A stretch of DNA of 64,000 nt from Desulfonatronum thioautotrophicum (GTDB lineage Bacteria > Desulfobacterota > Desulfovibrionia > Desulfovibrionales > Desulfonatronaceae): positions 372,001-436,000 of the forward strand of contig NZ_JYNO01000001.1 of NCBI RefSeq assembly GCF_000934745.1, in the 5' to 3' direction. Positions 53,950-62,008 of this stretch are shown here, piece after piece (within the stretch, counting starts at the first letter, position 1; every line of letters begins with the position of its first letter). Below the pieces are notes generated by a model. It searched no databases, was not told where the DNA came from, and worked only from the letters and a program-made list of their open reading frames with translations. The translations under genes and the position numbers were made by a program.

Positions 53950-54118
53950 ATCGAGCGTTGATCATCGTCCTGACCGCCTGCGCCATGAATGGGGCCGGGA
54001 AACGTTCCTGGATGCCGGGATGGATGCCTACCTGGGCAAGCCGGTCTGTTTTGAGGATCGTGAAGCAGGCCTGGGATGCCGTGCTTGCCAGGAAAGAGCT
54101 ACGATCGACGAGGGAGGG
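53950..54118 (+). pseudogene. Decayed receiver-domain C-terminus
   Basis: In successive frames this stretch reads IVLTACAMNG, then ETFLDAGMDAYLGKPVCFED, then KQAWDAVLARKEL. These are the last strands and helices of a response-regulator receiver, comparable to TAYAMNGDREKFLEAGMDAY in the kinase at 44383. At least two frameshifts separate the pieces. It probably was the receiver of the upstream XRE-kinase or of a deleted neighbour. Confidence 0.65.
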
Positions 54119-54210
54119 GGAGAGCGCCGGGTAGCTGCGGATGACAAATCAGGGCATTCATGCAATGTTTTCGGTGTGTGCACTGGATTTCCAACACCTC
54201 AGGAGGATCA

Positions 54211-54729
54211 ATGATGGCCTTGCGAAAAGTTGCGCCCGTTCTGTTGCTGATCGTCGGGTTGATTCTGGTGGGCTGGACCGATGCCGGCATTGCCCAGGAG
54301 CCTGAACAGGCTACCGAGCAACCCATAGCCCAACCCCGGCAGGCTCCCGAAACCCAGGAACCACCGCGAGCAGAGGATGCGCAGGGCATCCCGGTGCTGG
54401 TGGAACACCAGGGAACCGACCCGGTGGGCATGCGCCTGGCCCTGCACCTCAAGGAAACCCTCCAAAAGTCCAGCCTGTTCCGGCTGGCCGGGCCTGAGGA
54501 AAAGCACTTCAGCCTGCGCCTGGTCACCCGCCCCCAGTTCGCCGACCGTCCATATCTCGGCTCAGCCTATGTGCTGGTCTGGCGGTACGTGGAATCCAGG
54601 GAGGTTCTGGCTTATTTTCTGGGGGAACGCCTGGGCTTCGTGGACGCTGACGTGGTGGCCCAGGAGGCCGAGGTGTTGGTCGCGGAAACGGATCGGATCA
54701 AGGGGCGGTACGGGTATTTGCTGGAGTGA
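54211..54729 (+). CDS. Secreted protein of unknown function
   Basis: This 172-residue protein has the signal peptide VAPVLLLIVGLILVGWTDAG, then a Gln/Pro/Glu-rich linker. A compact domain follows, with HLKETLQKSSLFRLAGPEEK, HFSLRLVTRPQF and SAYVLVWRYVESREVLAYFL. AGGAGG lies 4 bases before the ATG pair. The domain pattern (paralogous helix, SLRL, VWRY) suggests a small periplasmic ligand- or lipoprotein-like fold. I do not recognise the family. It has no obvious operon partner. Confidence 0.65.
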   Translation: MMALRKVAPVLLLIVGLILVGWTDAGIAQEPEQATEQPIAQPRQAPETQEPPRAEDAQGIPVLVEHQGTDPVGMRLALHLKETLQKSSLFRLAGPEEKHFSLRLVTRPQFADRPYLGSAYVLVWRYVESREVLAYFLGERLGFVDADVVAQEAEVLVAETDRIKGRYGYLLE

Positions 54730-54741
54730 GGCACGCGCGGT

Positions 54742-54789
54742 TTAGGCTCCGGAGAAAGGGAATTTGACAAGGACGACATCTCCTACTGA
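54742..54789 (-). pseudogene. PemK/MazF-type toxin, 5' stub only
   Basis: Directly after the antitoxin stop, a frame reads VGDVVLVKFPFSGA and then stops. This is the canonical start of PemK/MazF-family endoribonucleases; about 95 residues are missing. The deletion end abuts the neighbouring secreted-protein gene. Confidence 0.55.
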
Positions 54790-54986
54790 AGGTGCGACCA
54801 TGCCGCATCCTCCTCCGGTTTTTGCCAGTCCCGCGCCAGACTTTCTTCACTTAACAAGGCTGTTTCGGGAATAACCGGATCGTCAAGTATCGTAACGATG
54901 GCACGGCAAGGATGCTCGACTCGCACGGGCTCCCGCAGGCGTACTTCCCCGGTTACATCGATAGTGGCTTCTATTGATTTGAGCAT
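54783..54986 (-). CDS. Antitoxin of a PemK/MazF-like or PIN module
   Basis: This 67-residue protein reads MLKSIEATIDVTGEVRLREP, then CRAIVTILDD and ETALLSEESLARDWQKPEED, the pattern of a common small antitoxin family with an AbrB-like N-terminal strand. It appears intact. Downstream only a short stub of a PemK-like toxin remains, so it is an orphan antitoxin. Confidence 0.7.
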   Translation of the reverse strand: MLKSIEATIDVTGEVRLREPVRVEHPCRAIVTILDDPVIPETALLSEESLARDWQKPEEDAAWSHLQ

Positions 54987-55069
54987 GGTGCAACCTCCTC
55001 AAGAGGAACAGACTTTAAGTGCCAAAGTATGGATACTTCTCCCGCACCCATTTCCAACTTACTTCAATT

Positions 55070-55299
55070 TATACTGCTTGAGGTTGACTATTTAAATTTG
55101 CTGGAGTTCCAAGCGGTGCATCGCTCTATTTTGGCTGGCGGTGCATCATTTTAGGCCGCACTTTCAGGGCTATTATTATAGGGGTGCGATTTACCCAGGG
55201 CAACGCCCTGGGTTGATAATGTTTAAACAAAAATAGCCCTGTAGGGGCGGCCCAAAGGCATCATCAGAAAATTTTTATCGTTTCACCCTAAACCAGTAT
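55070..55299 (+). repeat. MITE-like element, copy 2 (230 bp)
   Basis: It starts TATACTGCTTGAGGTTGA and ends CCCTAAACCAGTATA, with the CCCAGGGCAACGCCCTGGG palindrome inside. It is the same family and orientation as 3391-3615. The remaining bases to 55463 hold nothing recognisable. Confidence 0.75.
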
Positions 55300-55463
55300 A
55301 ACCTTAAATCATATCCAGAAAGGCGGCAAGCCAAGGACGATCCGTTTTTTTTGTTGAAAGCCTTTTCATTTCCGAATACCGCAAAAGAACTGAGCACAGG
55401 CGTGAAAAGGGCTGGCCCCCATGTGACCGGTCGGACACGAATCGATAACCATGGAGCACCGCC

Positions 55464-55877
55464 GTGAGTACGCAGGACATTCGTTGGCTGCAACGTCTTG
55501 GCAACTATGCCAAGGCCCTGGGGCAGCTGGGCAGGTTCATCGCCAAGGGGCGATTGAACGAACTGGAAGAGCAGGGTCTGATCCAGAGTTTCGAGTACAC
55601 CTACGAACTGGCCTGGAACACGTTGAAGGACTATCTGGAAATGCAGGGCGAAACCGGAATCCATGGCAGCAGGGATGCGTTGCGCCTGGCATTTCGACGC
55701 GGCTTGATCGAGGACGGCGAAACCTGGATGGAGATGATCAAGAGCCGGACCCTGACCAGCCATACGTATAGCGAGGAATTATGCCGGGAGATCGTCGCCA
55801 GGATCACCGGCCGCTACTACGCCGAATTTGTCCGACTTCATGAGAAGCTGGATGAACTCAAAAGAGAGCGAACATGA
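55464..55877 (+). CDS. HI0074-type nucleotidyltransferase partner (HEPN fold)
   Basis: This 137-residue all-helical protein of the nucleotidyltransferase substrate-binding family has RLGNYAKALGQLGRFI, SFEYTYELAWNTLKDYLEMQ, GSRDALRLAFRRGLIEDGE and TYSEELCREIVARI. It overlaps the nucleotidyltransferase gene by 4 bases (ATGA). Such pairs are related to MntA-HepT modules but the helical partner lacks the RX4HXY ribonuclease motif here, so toxicity is uncertain. The start has no strong ribosome-binding site. Confidence 0.85.
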   Translation: MSTQDIRWLQRLGNYAKALGQLGRFIAKGRLNELEEQGLIQSFEYTYELAWNTLKDYLEMQGETGIHGSRDALRLAFRRGLIEDGETWMEMIKSRTLTSHTYSEELCREIVARITGRYYAEFVRLHEKLDELKRERT

Positions 55878-56296
55878 ATAGCCGGTTTGGGTTGAAGGAG
55901 TCCGCCATTTCCGAACTGCACGGCGTTCTTGCGCGACACCCCGAAGTACAACGGGCCATTCTCTACGGGTCGCGGGCCAAGGGTACGCATTCCACGGGTT
56001 CGGACATCGACCTGACACTGGTCGGCGACGAACGGCTGAACCTCGACGTCCTGTTGCGGATCATGGAAGAGATGGATGAACTGCTACAGCCCTACACCCT
56101 TGACCTGTCCCTGCTTGCCAGCATCACCGACCCCGAGGTGCTGGATCATATCCATCGCGTCGGGGTCGTGTTTTACGACAAGGTTCGGGACAACCTTCAG
56201 GAAGAAGCCCAGGAAAAGGGCATTCAATCTACGGAGCAGGCCGAACCCCGTGGGTCCGCAAAAAATCGACGATCAGGGGCAGGATGTTGTCCGTGA
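55874..56296 (+). CDS. MNT-type minimal nucleotidyltransferase (HI0073-like)
   Basis: This 140-residue protein has GSX10DXD intact (GS near 32-33, Asp 44 and 46, within YGSRAKGTHSTGSDIDLTLV). It pairs with the HI0074-like protein encoded just upstream. The last 23 codons run into the 3' end of the convergent esterase gene (68-base overlap) and look unlike the family, so the original stop was probably lost or shifted. Confidence 0.85.
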   Translation: MNSRFGLKESAISELHGVLARHPEVQRAILYGSRAKGTHSTGSDIDLTLVGDERLNLDVLLRIMEEMDELLQPYTLDLSLLASITDPEVLDHIHRVGVVFYDKVRDNLQEEAQEKGIQSTEQAEPRGSAKNRRSGAGCCP

Positions 56297-56963
56297 TCGC
56301 GATGATGCCCTGCTCGTTGGGATGGATGCCGTCGCCGAGATTCAGGGCCGGGTTGCCGACGACGCCCTCCAGGAAGAAGGGGTAGAGGGGCAGGTCGAAT
56401 GATTCGGCCAGGTCCGGGAAGATGGCGTTGAACCGCGCGGTGAAATCCCGGCCCAGGTTCAGCGGGGCGAGCATTCCGGCCAGGAAGACTGGAATATCGC
56501 GCTCCAGGAAGATTTCCACCATGGCGGTCAGGTTGCGGCGGGTGATGTCCGGGTTCACGCCGCGCAGGGCGTCGTTGGCACCCAGTTCGAGGATGGCCAG
56601 GGTTTTGCGATCCGCCGGCAGCCCGGCCAGCACCCATTCCAAACGATCCAGGCCGTCGGCCGTGGTATCCCCGGAAACCCCGGCGTTGATCACCCGGACG
56701 GGATATCCTTGCCCGCGCAGGCGGGCTTCGAGCACGGCGGGAAAGGCGTCCTGCTCGGCCAGTCCGAACCCGGCGGTGAGACTGTCGCCGAAGGCCAGGA
56801 GCACGGCTTCGTCGCTGGAAGAGGCTGTCTGATCCGCTGATGGGCCGGAGAAGGCCTGGGATGTCGTGAGGGCCATGCAAAACACCATGAAGACCAGGGT
56901 TGGAAGGGTGAAGATGTGAGGCGGACGGTTCGCTTTTTGAAGTGTCAACTGGTTTTGAAGCAT
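56229..56963 (-). CDS. GDSL/SGNH-type arylesterase or lysophospholipase (TesA-like)
   Basis: This 244-residue secreted hydrolase has a hydrophobic signal segment (TLPTLVFMVFCMALTTSQAF), GDSLTAGFG with the catalytic Ser, GVSGDTT, LGANDALRG (oxyanion Asn) and DGIHPNEQG (Asp-His). All four SGNH blocks are present. It probably acts in the periplasm on esters or lysophospholipids. Its stop is 3 bases from the Fic-gene side and its 3' end overlaps the convergent nucleotidyltransferase gene. Confidence 0.9.
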   Translation of the reverse strand: MLQNQLTLQKANRPPHIFTLPTLVFMVFCMALTTSQAFSGPSADQTASSSDEAVLLAFGDSLTAGFGLAEQDAFPAVLEARLRGQGYPVRVINAGVSGDTTADGLDRLEWVLAGLPADRKTLAILELGANDALRGVNPDITRRNLTAMVEIFLERDIPVFLAGMLAPLNLGRDFTARFNAIFPDLAESFDLPLYPFFLEGVVGNPALNLGDGIHPNEQGIIAITDNILPLIVDFLRTHGVRPAP

Positions 56964-56966
56964 CCC

Positions 56967-57656
56967 TTACTCTTTCATGATTGTAATAACCCGTTCATCC
57001 AGGCAGGAGCGCAGAAAGGCATTCATCGGCTTCTGGTTGCCGGTTTCATAAAAATCAAGCATCAATTGATTGAACTCCAGTTTTCTTTTCGCGGGAAGAT
57101 TAATCGCGGGGTATCCGCTGTTCAACAAAAGTCCATTCATGACAAATCGTCCCATGCGCTTGTTCACATCATAGAAAAATTGGCATCTCGCCATTGTCAG
57201 AAAGAAATGGATGGCCCGATCGTAAATATCCGGAATCCCGTATGAGTCGTCAACCATTTTTTCAAACAGCCCCGGCAGCGAATCAGCCCGTGGCGGCATA
57301 TAGTCCGTCCCGGCTATCGTAACCCCACCGGATCTGAACTTCCCCCATTCCAATGCCTCGCCCTTGCCCGCTATGAGATGGAGGGCGCAGACTTTTTCCT
57401 GGGTGATTTCAAACTGATCATTCTCGATTAAACCAAATAATGCGCGCCATGCATCGGCCTGGTTCAAGGCTATTTGCTGATCAGATATTTTATGCCCTCC
57501 AACGGTAATCCCACCAAGTAGCGTCTGGATTTCCGGCAAGGTTAAATCAATCCCTTCCAGATTTACCGCGTCACAGACAAATTCAGCCAGTTGACGCTTG
57601 GCAAGCATTACTGCCTTTGCCTTGTTGGGCTTCATATTCCATTGGGTTTCATTCAT
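56967..57656 (-). CDS. Fic-domain protein with a variant catalytic motif
   Basis: This 229-residue Fic-fold protein carries QFFYDVNKRMGRF where AMP-transferring Fic enzymes have HPFxxGNGR: the catalytic His is Gln and Gly is Val. An N-terminal LEGIDLT segment resembles the inhibitory-helix motif of autoinhibited Fic proteins. A subfamily with this CQFF-type motif seems to exist, so it may be a distinct activity rather than a dead gene. It lies 3 bases upstream of the esterase gene in the same direction. Confidence 0.8.
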   Translation of the reverse strand: MNETQWNMKPNKAKAVMLAKRQLAEFVCDAVNLEGIDLTLPEIQTLLGGITVGGHKISDQQIALNQADAWRALFGLIENDQFEITQEKVCALHLIAGKGEALEWGKFRSGGVTIAGTDYMPPRADSLPGLFEKMVDDSYGIPDIYDRAIHFFLTMARCQFFYDVNKRMGRFVMNGLLLNSGYPAINLPAKRKLEFNQLMLDFYETGNQKPMNAFLRSCLDERVITIMKE

Positions 57657-57765
57657 TTCACTTGCCGAATTGATAACATAGAAGAGGTTTGAACGTGAAA
57701 ATCATCGGTTTATCCGGTGCATTTTCTTGGTTGGAATGAAGTACCATGCCCCTCGAACTCGATGC

Positions 57766-59007
57766 TCACCGGCCCCACAAAGATGACAGTGGAGCAACCC
57801 AAAAGCCGTCTCCAAGGGGCAGGGTCTCCGAACCATCATAAAGAATTACACACATCTTGAGCTGTTCTCCAGCGACATTCGATAGTCGTTTCAGGCCCCT
57901 GAGGTCGCCACCCGTCACTGTCGCGGCAGCTTTCACCTCTACTCCAACCAGGTTTCCCGCTGCATTCTCAATGATGAAATCGACCTCGTATTGGTCGTGA
58001 TCGCGGTAGTAAAGAAGCTGACAATCGCTCTCCGCCATAGCCATGTGCTTGCGCAATTCACCGTAAACAAAACACTCCAGGACATTTCCAAAGCAATTAC
58101 GATTCTTTTGTGCAAGTGCTGGCGTAACATTCGCTAGAGTAGATAGAAGGCCGGAATCAATAAACTGCAACTTAGGTGTTTTAACGATGCGGTTCAGTCT
58201 ATTTTGCGCCCAGACTTCAATGCGCCTCAACAAATACATCTGTTCGAACACGCCAATGTAACGGGCAGCGGTCTTGTGATCCAGCCCGACTTGCCCTCCA
58301 AGCTGGGAATAGTTGCACATCCGGCCGGAAACTTGTGCCAGCACCCGCAAAAATCTGGGAAGATGATCAAGTTTTCCGACATCCGCCACATCACGCACAT
58401 CACGTTGGAGAATGGAGTTGATGTATTGCCTGCTCCATTCCGCCCTGCGTCGGGTTGAAGAGCGGAATACAGCTTCGGGATAGCCTCCCCGCAAAACAGT
58501 CTCGATCAAGTCATTGCCCAGAAACGGTTGTGCCGCGGTTAAGAGATGACCGGTAAAAGCGCTGTCGATCCAATTTGCGTTGCTCCCGTGAATTTCGCTT
58601 TGCGACAGCGGCAGCAGAGTCAACGTTTCCATCCGCCCGGCAAGCGAGTCGGCCACCATCGGCAGAGCCATCAAATTGGCGGACCCTGTCAGAAGAAAAC
58701 GGCCGGAGCGTCGATCCTCATCGACTGTTTTTTTTATAGCGAGCAACAATTGAGGGGCACGCTGGATTTCATCAATCACGGCACGATCGAGACTTCTGAT
58801 CAAGCCCACGGGATCCTCTTTTGCCGCCAACAATGTAAGTTCATCGTCCAGAGTGAGGTAGCGCATCTCTTGGGCTGCTATCCGCCGCACAAGCGTGGTT
58901 TTGCCGGCTTGGCGAGGACCGGTTACCAAAACAACGGGTGTATCAGCCATTGCCTCGGCGATGCGTGTCTCAAGAAGGCGAGGGTAGAGAACTTGAGGAG
59001 TATCCAT
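57766..59007 (-). CDS. DUF4143-family ATPase
   Basis: This 413-residue AAA-type ATPase has Walker A VTGPRQAGKTTLVRRI (about 28-43), Walker B AVIDEIQRAP and FLLTGSANL, a winged-helix-like middle region (YSQLGGQVGLDHKTAARYIG) and the DUF4143 C-terminal nuclease-like segment (YYRDHDQYEVDFIIENAAGN, GVEVKAA) with the D and ExK pattern. I chose the ATG at 59007; the longer frame is the tail of the neighbouring broken ATPase. Function is unknown, and such genes are scattered in accessory regions. Confidence 0.85.
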   Translation of the reverse strand: MDTPQVLYPRLLETRIAEAMADTPVVLVTGPRQAGKTTLVRRIAAQEMRYLTLDDELTLLAAKEDPVGLIRSLDRAVIDEIQRAPQLLLAIKKTVDEDRRSGRFLLTGSANLMALPMVADSLAGRMETLTLLPLSQSEIHGSNANWIDSAFTGHLLTAAQPFLGNDLIETVLRGGYPEAVFRSSTRRRAEWSRQYINSILQRDVRDVADVGKLDHLPRFLRVLAQVSGRMCNYSQLGGQVGLDHKTAARYIGVFEQMYLLRRIEVWAQNRLNRIVKTPKLQFIDSGLLSTLANVTPALAQKNRNCFGNVLECFVYGELRKHMAMAESDCQLLYYRDHDQYEVDFIIENAAGNLVGVEVKAAATVTGGDLRGLKRLSNVAGEQLKMCVILYDGSETLPLGDGFWVAPLSSLWGR

Positions 59008-59207
59008 GGCCAAAAAATAGCGTGCAATCGGGAGGCGGTCAACTGGAATTTGGGAATTTAATACCGTGTATCTGGGAATATATTGCCGTGTATCTGGGGC
59101 TAAATCTACAAATATCGTTTTATAGCAAAAAGATATGTGCGCATATGTTTTCCCGTCACGTATCCATTGATTCCGCTGATTACATCCACAGCGATTCACT
59201 ACGTAAT

Positions 59208-59999
59208 TTTCCTCGGGCCGGTCCAGGGGCCCCTTGGGTCGCAGGGCGCGGTACACCCCGGTGTCGTACAGGAAGAATTTGGGATGGGCGGTCATCCGGC
59301 GACGGCCGCTTTTCTGGTGAACACGGGCAGCCGCCAAGCCAGCAGTAGATCCTCCAGAATGTGAAAATAGGCTTCCACTGTTTTCCGGTTGATCTCACAG
59401 TCCCGGGCCACGTCGGAAATGTTCAGCGTCGTGGCCTGGGACAGGCTGGCCGCTTCAAGGAAGCGGGCAAAGGCCTGCAGGTTGCGGACAAGCCCTTCCT
59501 GCTGGACTTCCTCGCGCAGATACGTATGGACATAGCCGGCCAGATAGTCCGCTGGATCGGCCTCGATGCAGGCCGAAGGCAGATAGCCGCGGGACAGGGA
59601 TTGCTCCAGGCAAAAGTCCGGCCCCAGTTCCACGGCGGTCAGCGGATGCATGGTCCGGCCAGCCAAAAGGTTGACTCCCTTGTTGCGCAGTTTGCGGGCG
59701 CTGGAGCCGGTCAGCACGAATTTCAGGCCCCGGTTTTCAATCAGCCTATGGACCGTGCTCAGCAGTTCCGGAACCCGCTGGACCTCGTCCACGACCACCC
59801 AATCGCGATGATCCGCCGGGATGAGTTCTTCCAGGCGGTGGGGCCCAGCCAGAAGAGAGGCGTACAGCCGTGAATCCAGCAGGTCGATGTATACGGCCCC
59901 AGGGTACATGGTCCTGACCCAGGTGGACTTGCCCGTACCCCGCGGCCCGAACAGGAAGTAGCTTTTCTCCTGGGGGACGTCGATTAATCTGGCATACAT
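59208..59999 (-). pseudogene. Second DUF4143-type ATPase, frameshifted and truncated
   Basis: The first 230 codons encode FLFGPRGTGKSTWVRTM, VVVDEVQRVPELLSTVHRLI, FVLTGSSARKL and a helical region. The frame ends at RLPVFTRKAAVAG. Family sequence continues in another frame (MTAHPKFFLYDTGVYRALRP then LDRPEE) until about 59208, after which the nuclease-like C-terminus is missing. One frameshift near 59300 plus a 3' deletion makes it non-functional. Confidence 0.75.
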
Positions 60000-60029
60000 A
60001 ACTCCATTTTACAGGTAAAATTGGAGTTA

Positions 60030-60302
60030 TCAAGAAAAATTCCTGGAAACATATTCGGCCTGATTGTTTCCTCGTACGGCAGTCGAGTACACCCGTTCCA
60101 CGGCGTTTTTCAGTTCGCGGACATTGCCCGGAAAGGGATACTGCTTGAAGATTTCCATGGCTCGCGGAGCAAAGTCGTGGATGGCCTTGCCCATCAGGGC
60201 CGAGTACTGATCCAGCAACCCACGGGCCAGCAATTCCAGGTCGTCGCCGCGTTCCCGCAGTGGAGAAAGCCGGAGGTTGAAGGTTTCCAGGCGAAAAAAG
60301 GG
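60030..60302 (-). pseudogene. Fragment of a sigma-54 activator AAA+ domain
   Basis: The fragment reads FRLETFNLRLSPLRERGDDL, LLDQYSALMGKAIHDF and YPFPGNVRELKNAVERVYST, the C-terminal half of an NtrC-type AAA+ domain (arginine-finger and PGNVREL segments). Walker A, GAFTGA and the DNA-binding domain are absent. It is a deletion remnant between the broken ATPase and a toxin-antitoxin pair. Confidence 0.75.
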
Positions 60303-60434
60303 AAAATAAACCTGGTACCATTCCGTATCAAAAGGTTGACTCGGTCCGATCCCGTAACAACAATATTTAGCCAACGTCGCGCCTCAGTTTTGCGAGCTTG
60401 CGAGCATAAACTGCAGGCGCTGGTTCGAGATTCT

Positions 60435-60725
60435 CTATCTTCCGATCCAGTAGTCCGGCCGTCTATGCAGGTGCATTGTTGCCTGAATGATAATCTCATC
60501 CGGTTCCACCCGATGCAGGAGGGCATAAGGAAACCGGTGAACAAGCCGTCGCCGGATGCTTGATCTGATGATTGGCCAGCGTTCAGGGGCTTTGCAAATG
60601 TCCAGAACGGCAGCATCGATCTTGTCGAGAAACTCGCTACCAAGGCCTCTCGCCTGAATCTCATAATACTTTGCTGCGTCAAGCAACTCCAGTTCGGCAG
60701 GTCGGAGGAAGCCAACGGGCTTCAA
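60435..60725 (-). CDS. RelE/ParE-family toxin
   Basis: This 96-residue toxin reads FLRPAELELLDAAKYYEIQA, GLGSEFLDKIDAAV, RRRLVHRFPYALLHRVEPDE and MHLHRRPDYWIGR, a complete ParE/RelE-fold pattern. It overlaps the antitoxin gene by 4 bases. ParE proteins poison gyrase while RelE proteins cleave mRNA; the sequence alone does not decide. Confidence 0.85.
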   Translation of the reverse strand: MKPVGFLRPAELELLDAAKYYEIQARGLGSEFLDKIDAAVLDICKAPERWPIIRSSIRRRLVHRFPYALLHRVEPDEIIIQATMHLHRRPDYWIGR

Positions 60726-60952
60726 TTGATTGCATCCCGCGCGTCGCTCAGAACTTTTTCTGCAGATCTTGCCGTGATTTTACCGTTTTTGTATTCACGG
60801 TAACGCCGATCAGCCTCGTCAATCCAGAGTTGCTCATTCTGCTGTTCGTCCAGATTGTCGAGACTGGCTATCAGCCGTTCGGCAAGGGCGGCGCGGTCCG
60901 TCGGCGGCAGTTTCAACGCTTGGGCTTCGAATTCCATCAGTTGCGGTGACAT
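60722..60952 (-). CDS. Addiction-module antitoxin (Unstab_antitox family)
   Basis: This 76-residue protein reads LKLPPTDRAALAERLIASLD then IDEADRRYREYKNGKITARS, the usual antitoxin of RelE/ParE toxins in this configuration. GGAG lies before the ATG. It precedes and overlaps the toxin gene, and the pair looks intact. Confidence 0.85.
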   Translation of the reverse strand: MSPQLMEFEAQALKLPPTDRAALAERLIASLDNLDEQQNEQLWIDEADRRYREYKNGKITARSAEKVLSDARDAIN

Positions 60953-60971
60953 TGACAGGTCTCCTTCTTAC

Positions 60972-61247
60972 TATACTGGTTTAGGTTGAAATAGTAAGAA
61001 ATTTTTCTGATGATGCCTTTATGCCGCCCTTACAGGGCTATTTTTGTTTTAACTTCATCTACCCAGGGCGTTGCCCTGGGCTATAATATGTCGCCCCTTT
61101 GGGGCTTCAGACAAGCCCTGAAGGGGCGAACTACCGTAGCCCAGGCAACTCCCTGGGTAAAACGCCCCCCAACAATAGCAGCCCTGAAAGGGCGGCATAA
61201 AATGATGCAACGCTAGCAAATTTAAATATTCAACCTCAAGCAGTATA
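60972..61247 (-). repeat. MITE-like element, copy 3 (276 bp)
   Basis: This is an inverted copy of the element at 3391 and 55070: it begins TATACTGGTTTAGGTTGAA and ends CAACCTCAAGCAGTATA. It carries an additional palindromic block (TCGCCCCTTTGGGGCTTCAG...CTGAAGGGGCGA and a second CCCAGG...CCTGGG stem), accounting for its greater length. It lies just upstream of the ParE-type module. Confidence 0.75.
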
Positions 61248-61306
61248 AACAGCTTAAGTTGTTACGGGTATAGAGTCAATCTCATTTCCATTCTCCAACG
61301 TCCAAA

Positions 61307-61621
61307 TCAGCCGCGCGTATTCTGCGTCGGCTGGATTTGCTTGTTAGCTGTGAGATCTTGCAGAGAACCAGAAATGTATTTGTGAATGATGCTAGACACA
61401 AAAGTTTGGTACGGAATACCCTCTTCCGATGCTCTTGACTGAATAGCAGTTAAATCCCTGTTTGAGATTCGTATATTGATCCTTTTGTCTTTTTTAAAAG
61501 TGTTGCTGGCCATTGCCTCCAGTTCCATTTTTCGTGTTTCAGTTAATACTGATTCAAACTCGCCAGCTTCTACGGCATCAAGCAGAGCTTTCTCTTCTTT
61601 CGATAACTTGCCTTTGCTCAT
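61307..61621 (-). CDS. CopG/BrnA-type antitoxin
   Basis: This 104-residue protein is lysine-rich at the start, then RINIRISNRDLTAIQSRASE and GIPYQTFVSSIIHKYISG, the ribbon-helix-helix pattern of CopG-type antitoxins. Its start overlaps the upstream toxin gene by 4 bases. Ribbon-helix-helix antitoxins repress their own operon. Confidence 0.8.
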   Translation of the reverse strand: MSKGKLSKEEKALLDAVEAGEFESVLTETRKMELEAMASNTFKKDKRINIRISNRDLTAIQSRASEEGIPYQTFVSSIIHKYISGSLQDLTANKQIQPTQNTRG

Positions 61622-61896
61622 GATCCGCCTCCAATGTACAGCTTGGTAAATTTCCTGCTGGGAATGATTGTTTTCAAGAACACTTCATCTTCACTTTCCA
61701 AATATGGGACGAGGTGAACGTATTCTTTAATAAAAATGACAAAAATCCGTTGATTGGGATATTCGGAGGCGTTTGGATGAGCAATATCATCTAGTAGGTC
61801 GCCATGTTCAATATGAAAGATCGCTTCTTCAAAGGAAACGCCTCGCCCGACTATTAGCTCCTGATTTTTTTCAGGGTTCCAATTGTAGATTTTCAT
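61618..61896 (-). CDS. BrnT-like toxin
   Basis: This 92-residue protein has YNWNPEKNQELIVGRGVSFE then EAIFHIEHGDLLDDI, HPNASEYPNQRIFVIFIKEY and FLKTIIPSRK, the pattern of BrnT-family RelE-fold ribonucleases. Toxin-first order with an RHH antitoxin is typical of brnTA loci. The pair appears intact. The AT content is higher than in nearby housekeeping-type genes. Confidence 0.8.
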   Translation of the reverse strand: MKIYNWNPEKNQELIVGRGVSFEEAIFHIEHGDLLDDIAHPNASEYPNQRIFVIFIKEYVHLVPYLESEDEVFLKTIIPSRKFTKLYIGGGS

Positions 61897-62008
61897 GAAT
61901 TGAGGTCTATCATAGGCGTGTGCGCTTTGTCATCAGGCATAAAGGCAGCTAACGTCCAGAATGACCGGACCGGTGCAGCCGCGTCCGCACGGCTGCACCG
62001 GGTACGTG

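Noticed and set aside
59008-59337. N-terminal extension of the DUF4143 ATPase to 59337
   Set aside because: That part is the out-of-frame tail of the neighbouring broken ATPase; the family N-terminus starts at 59007.
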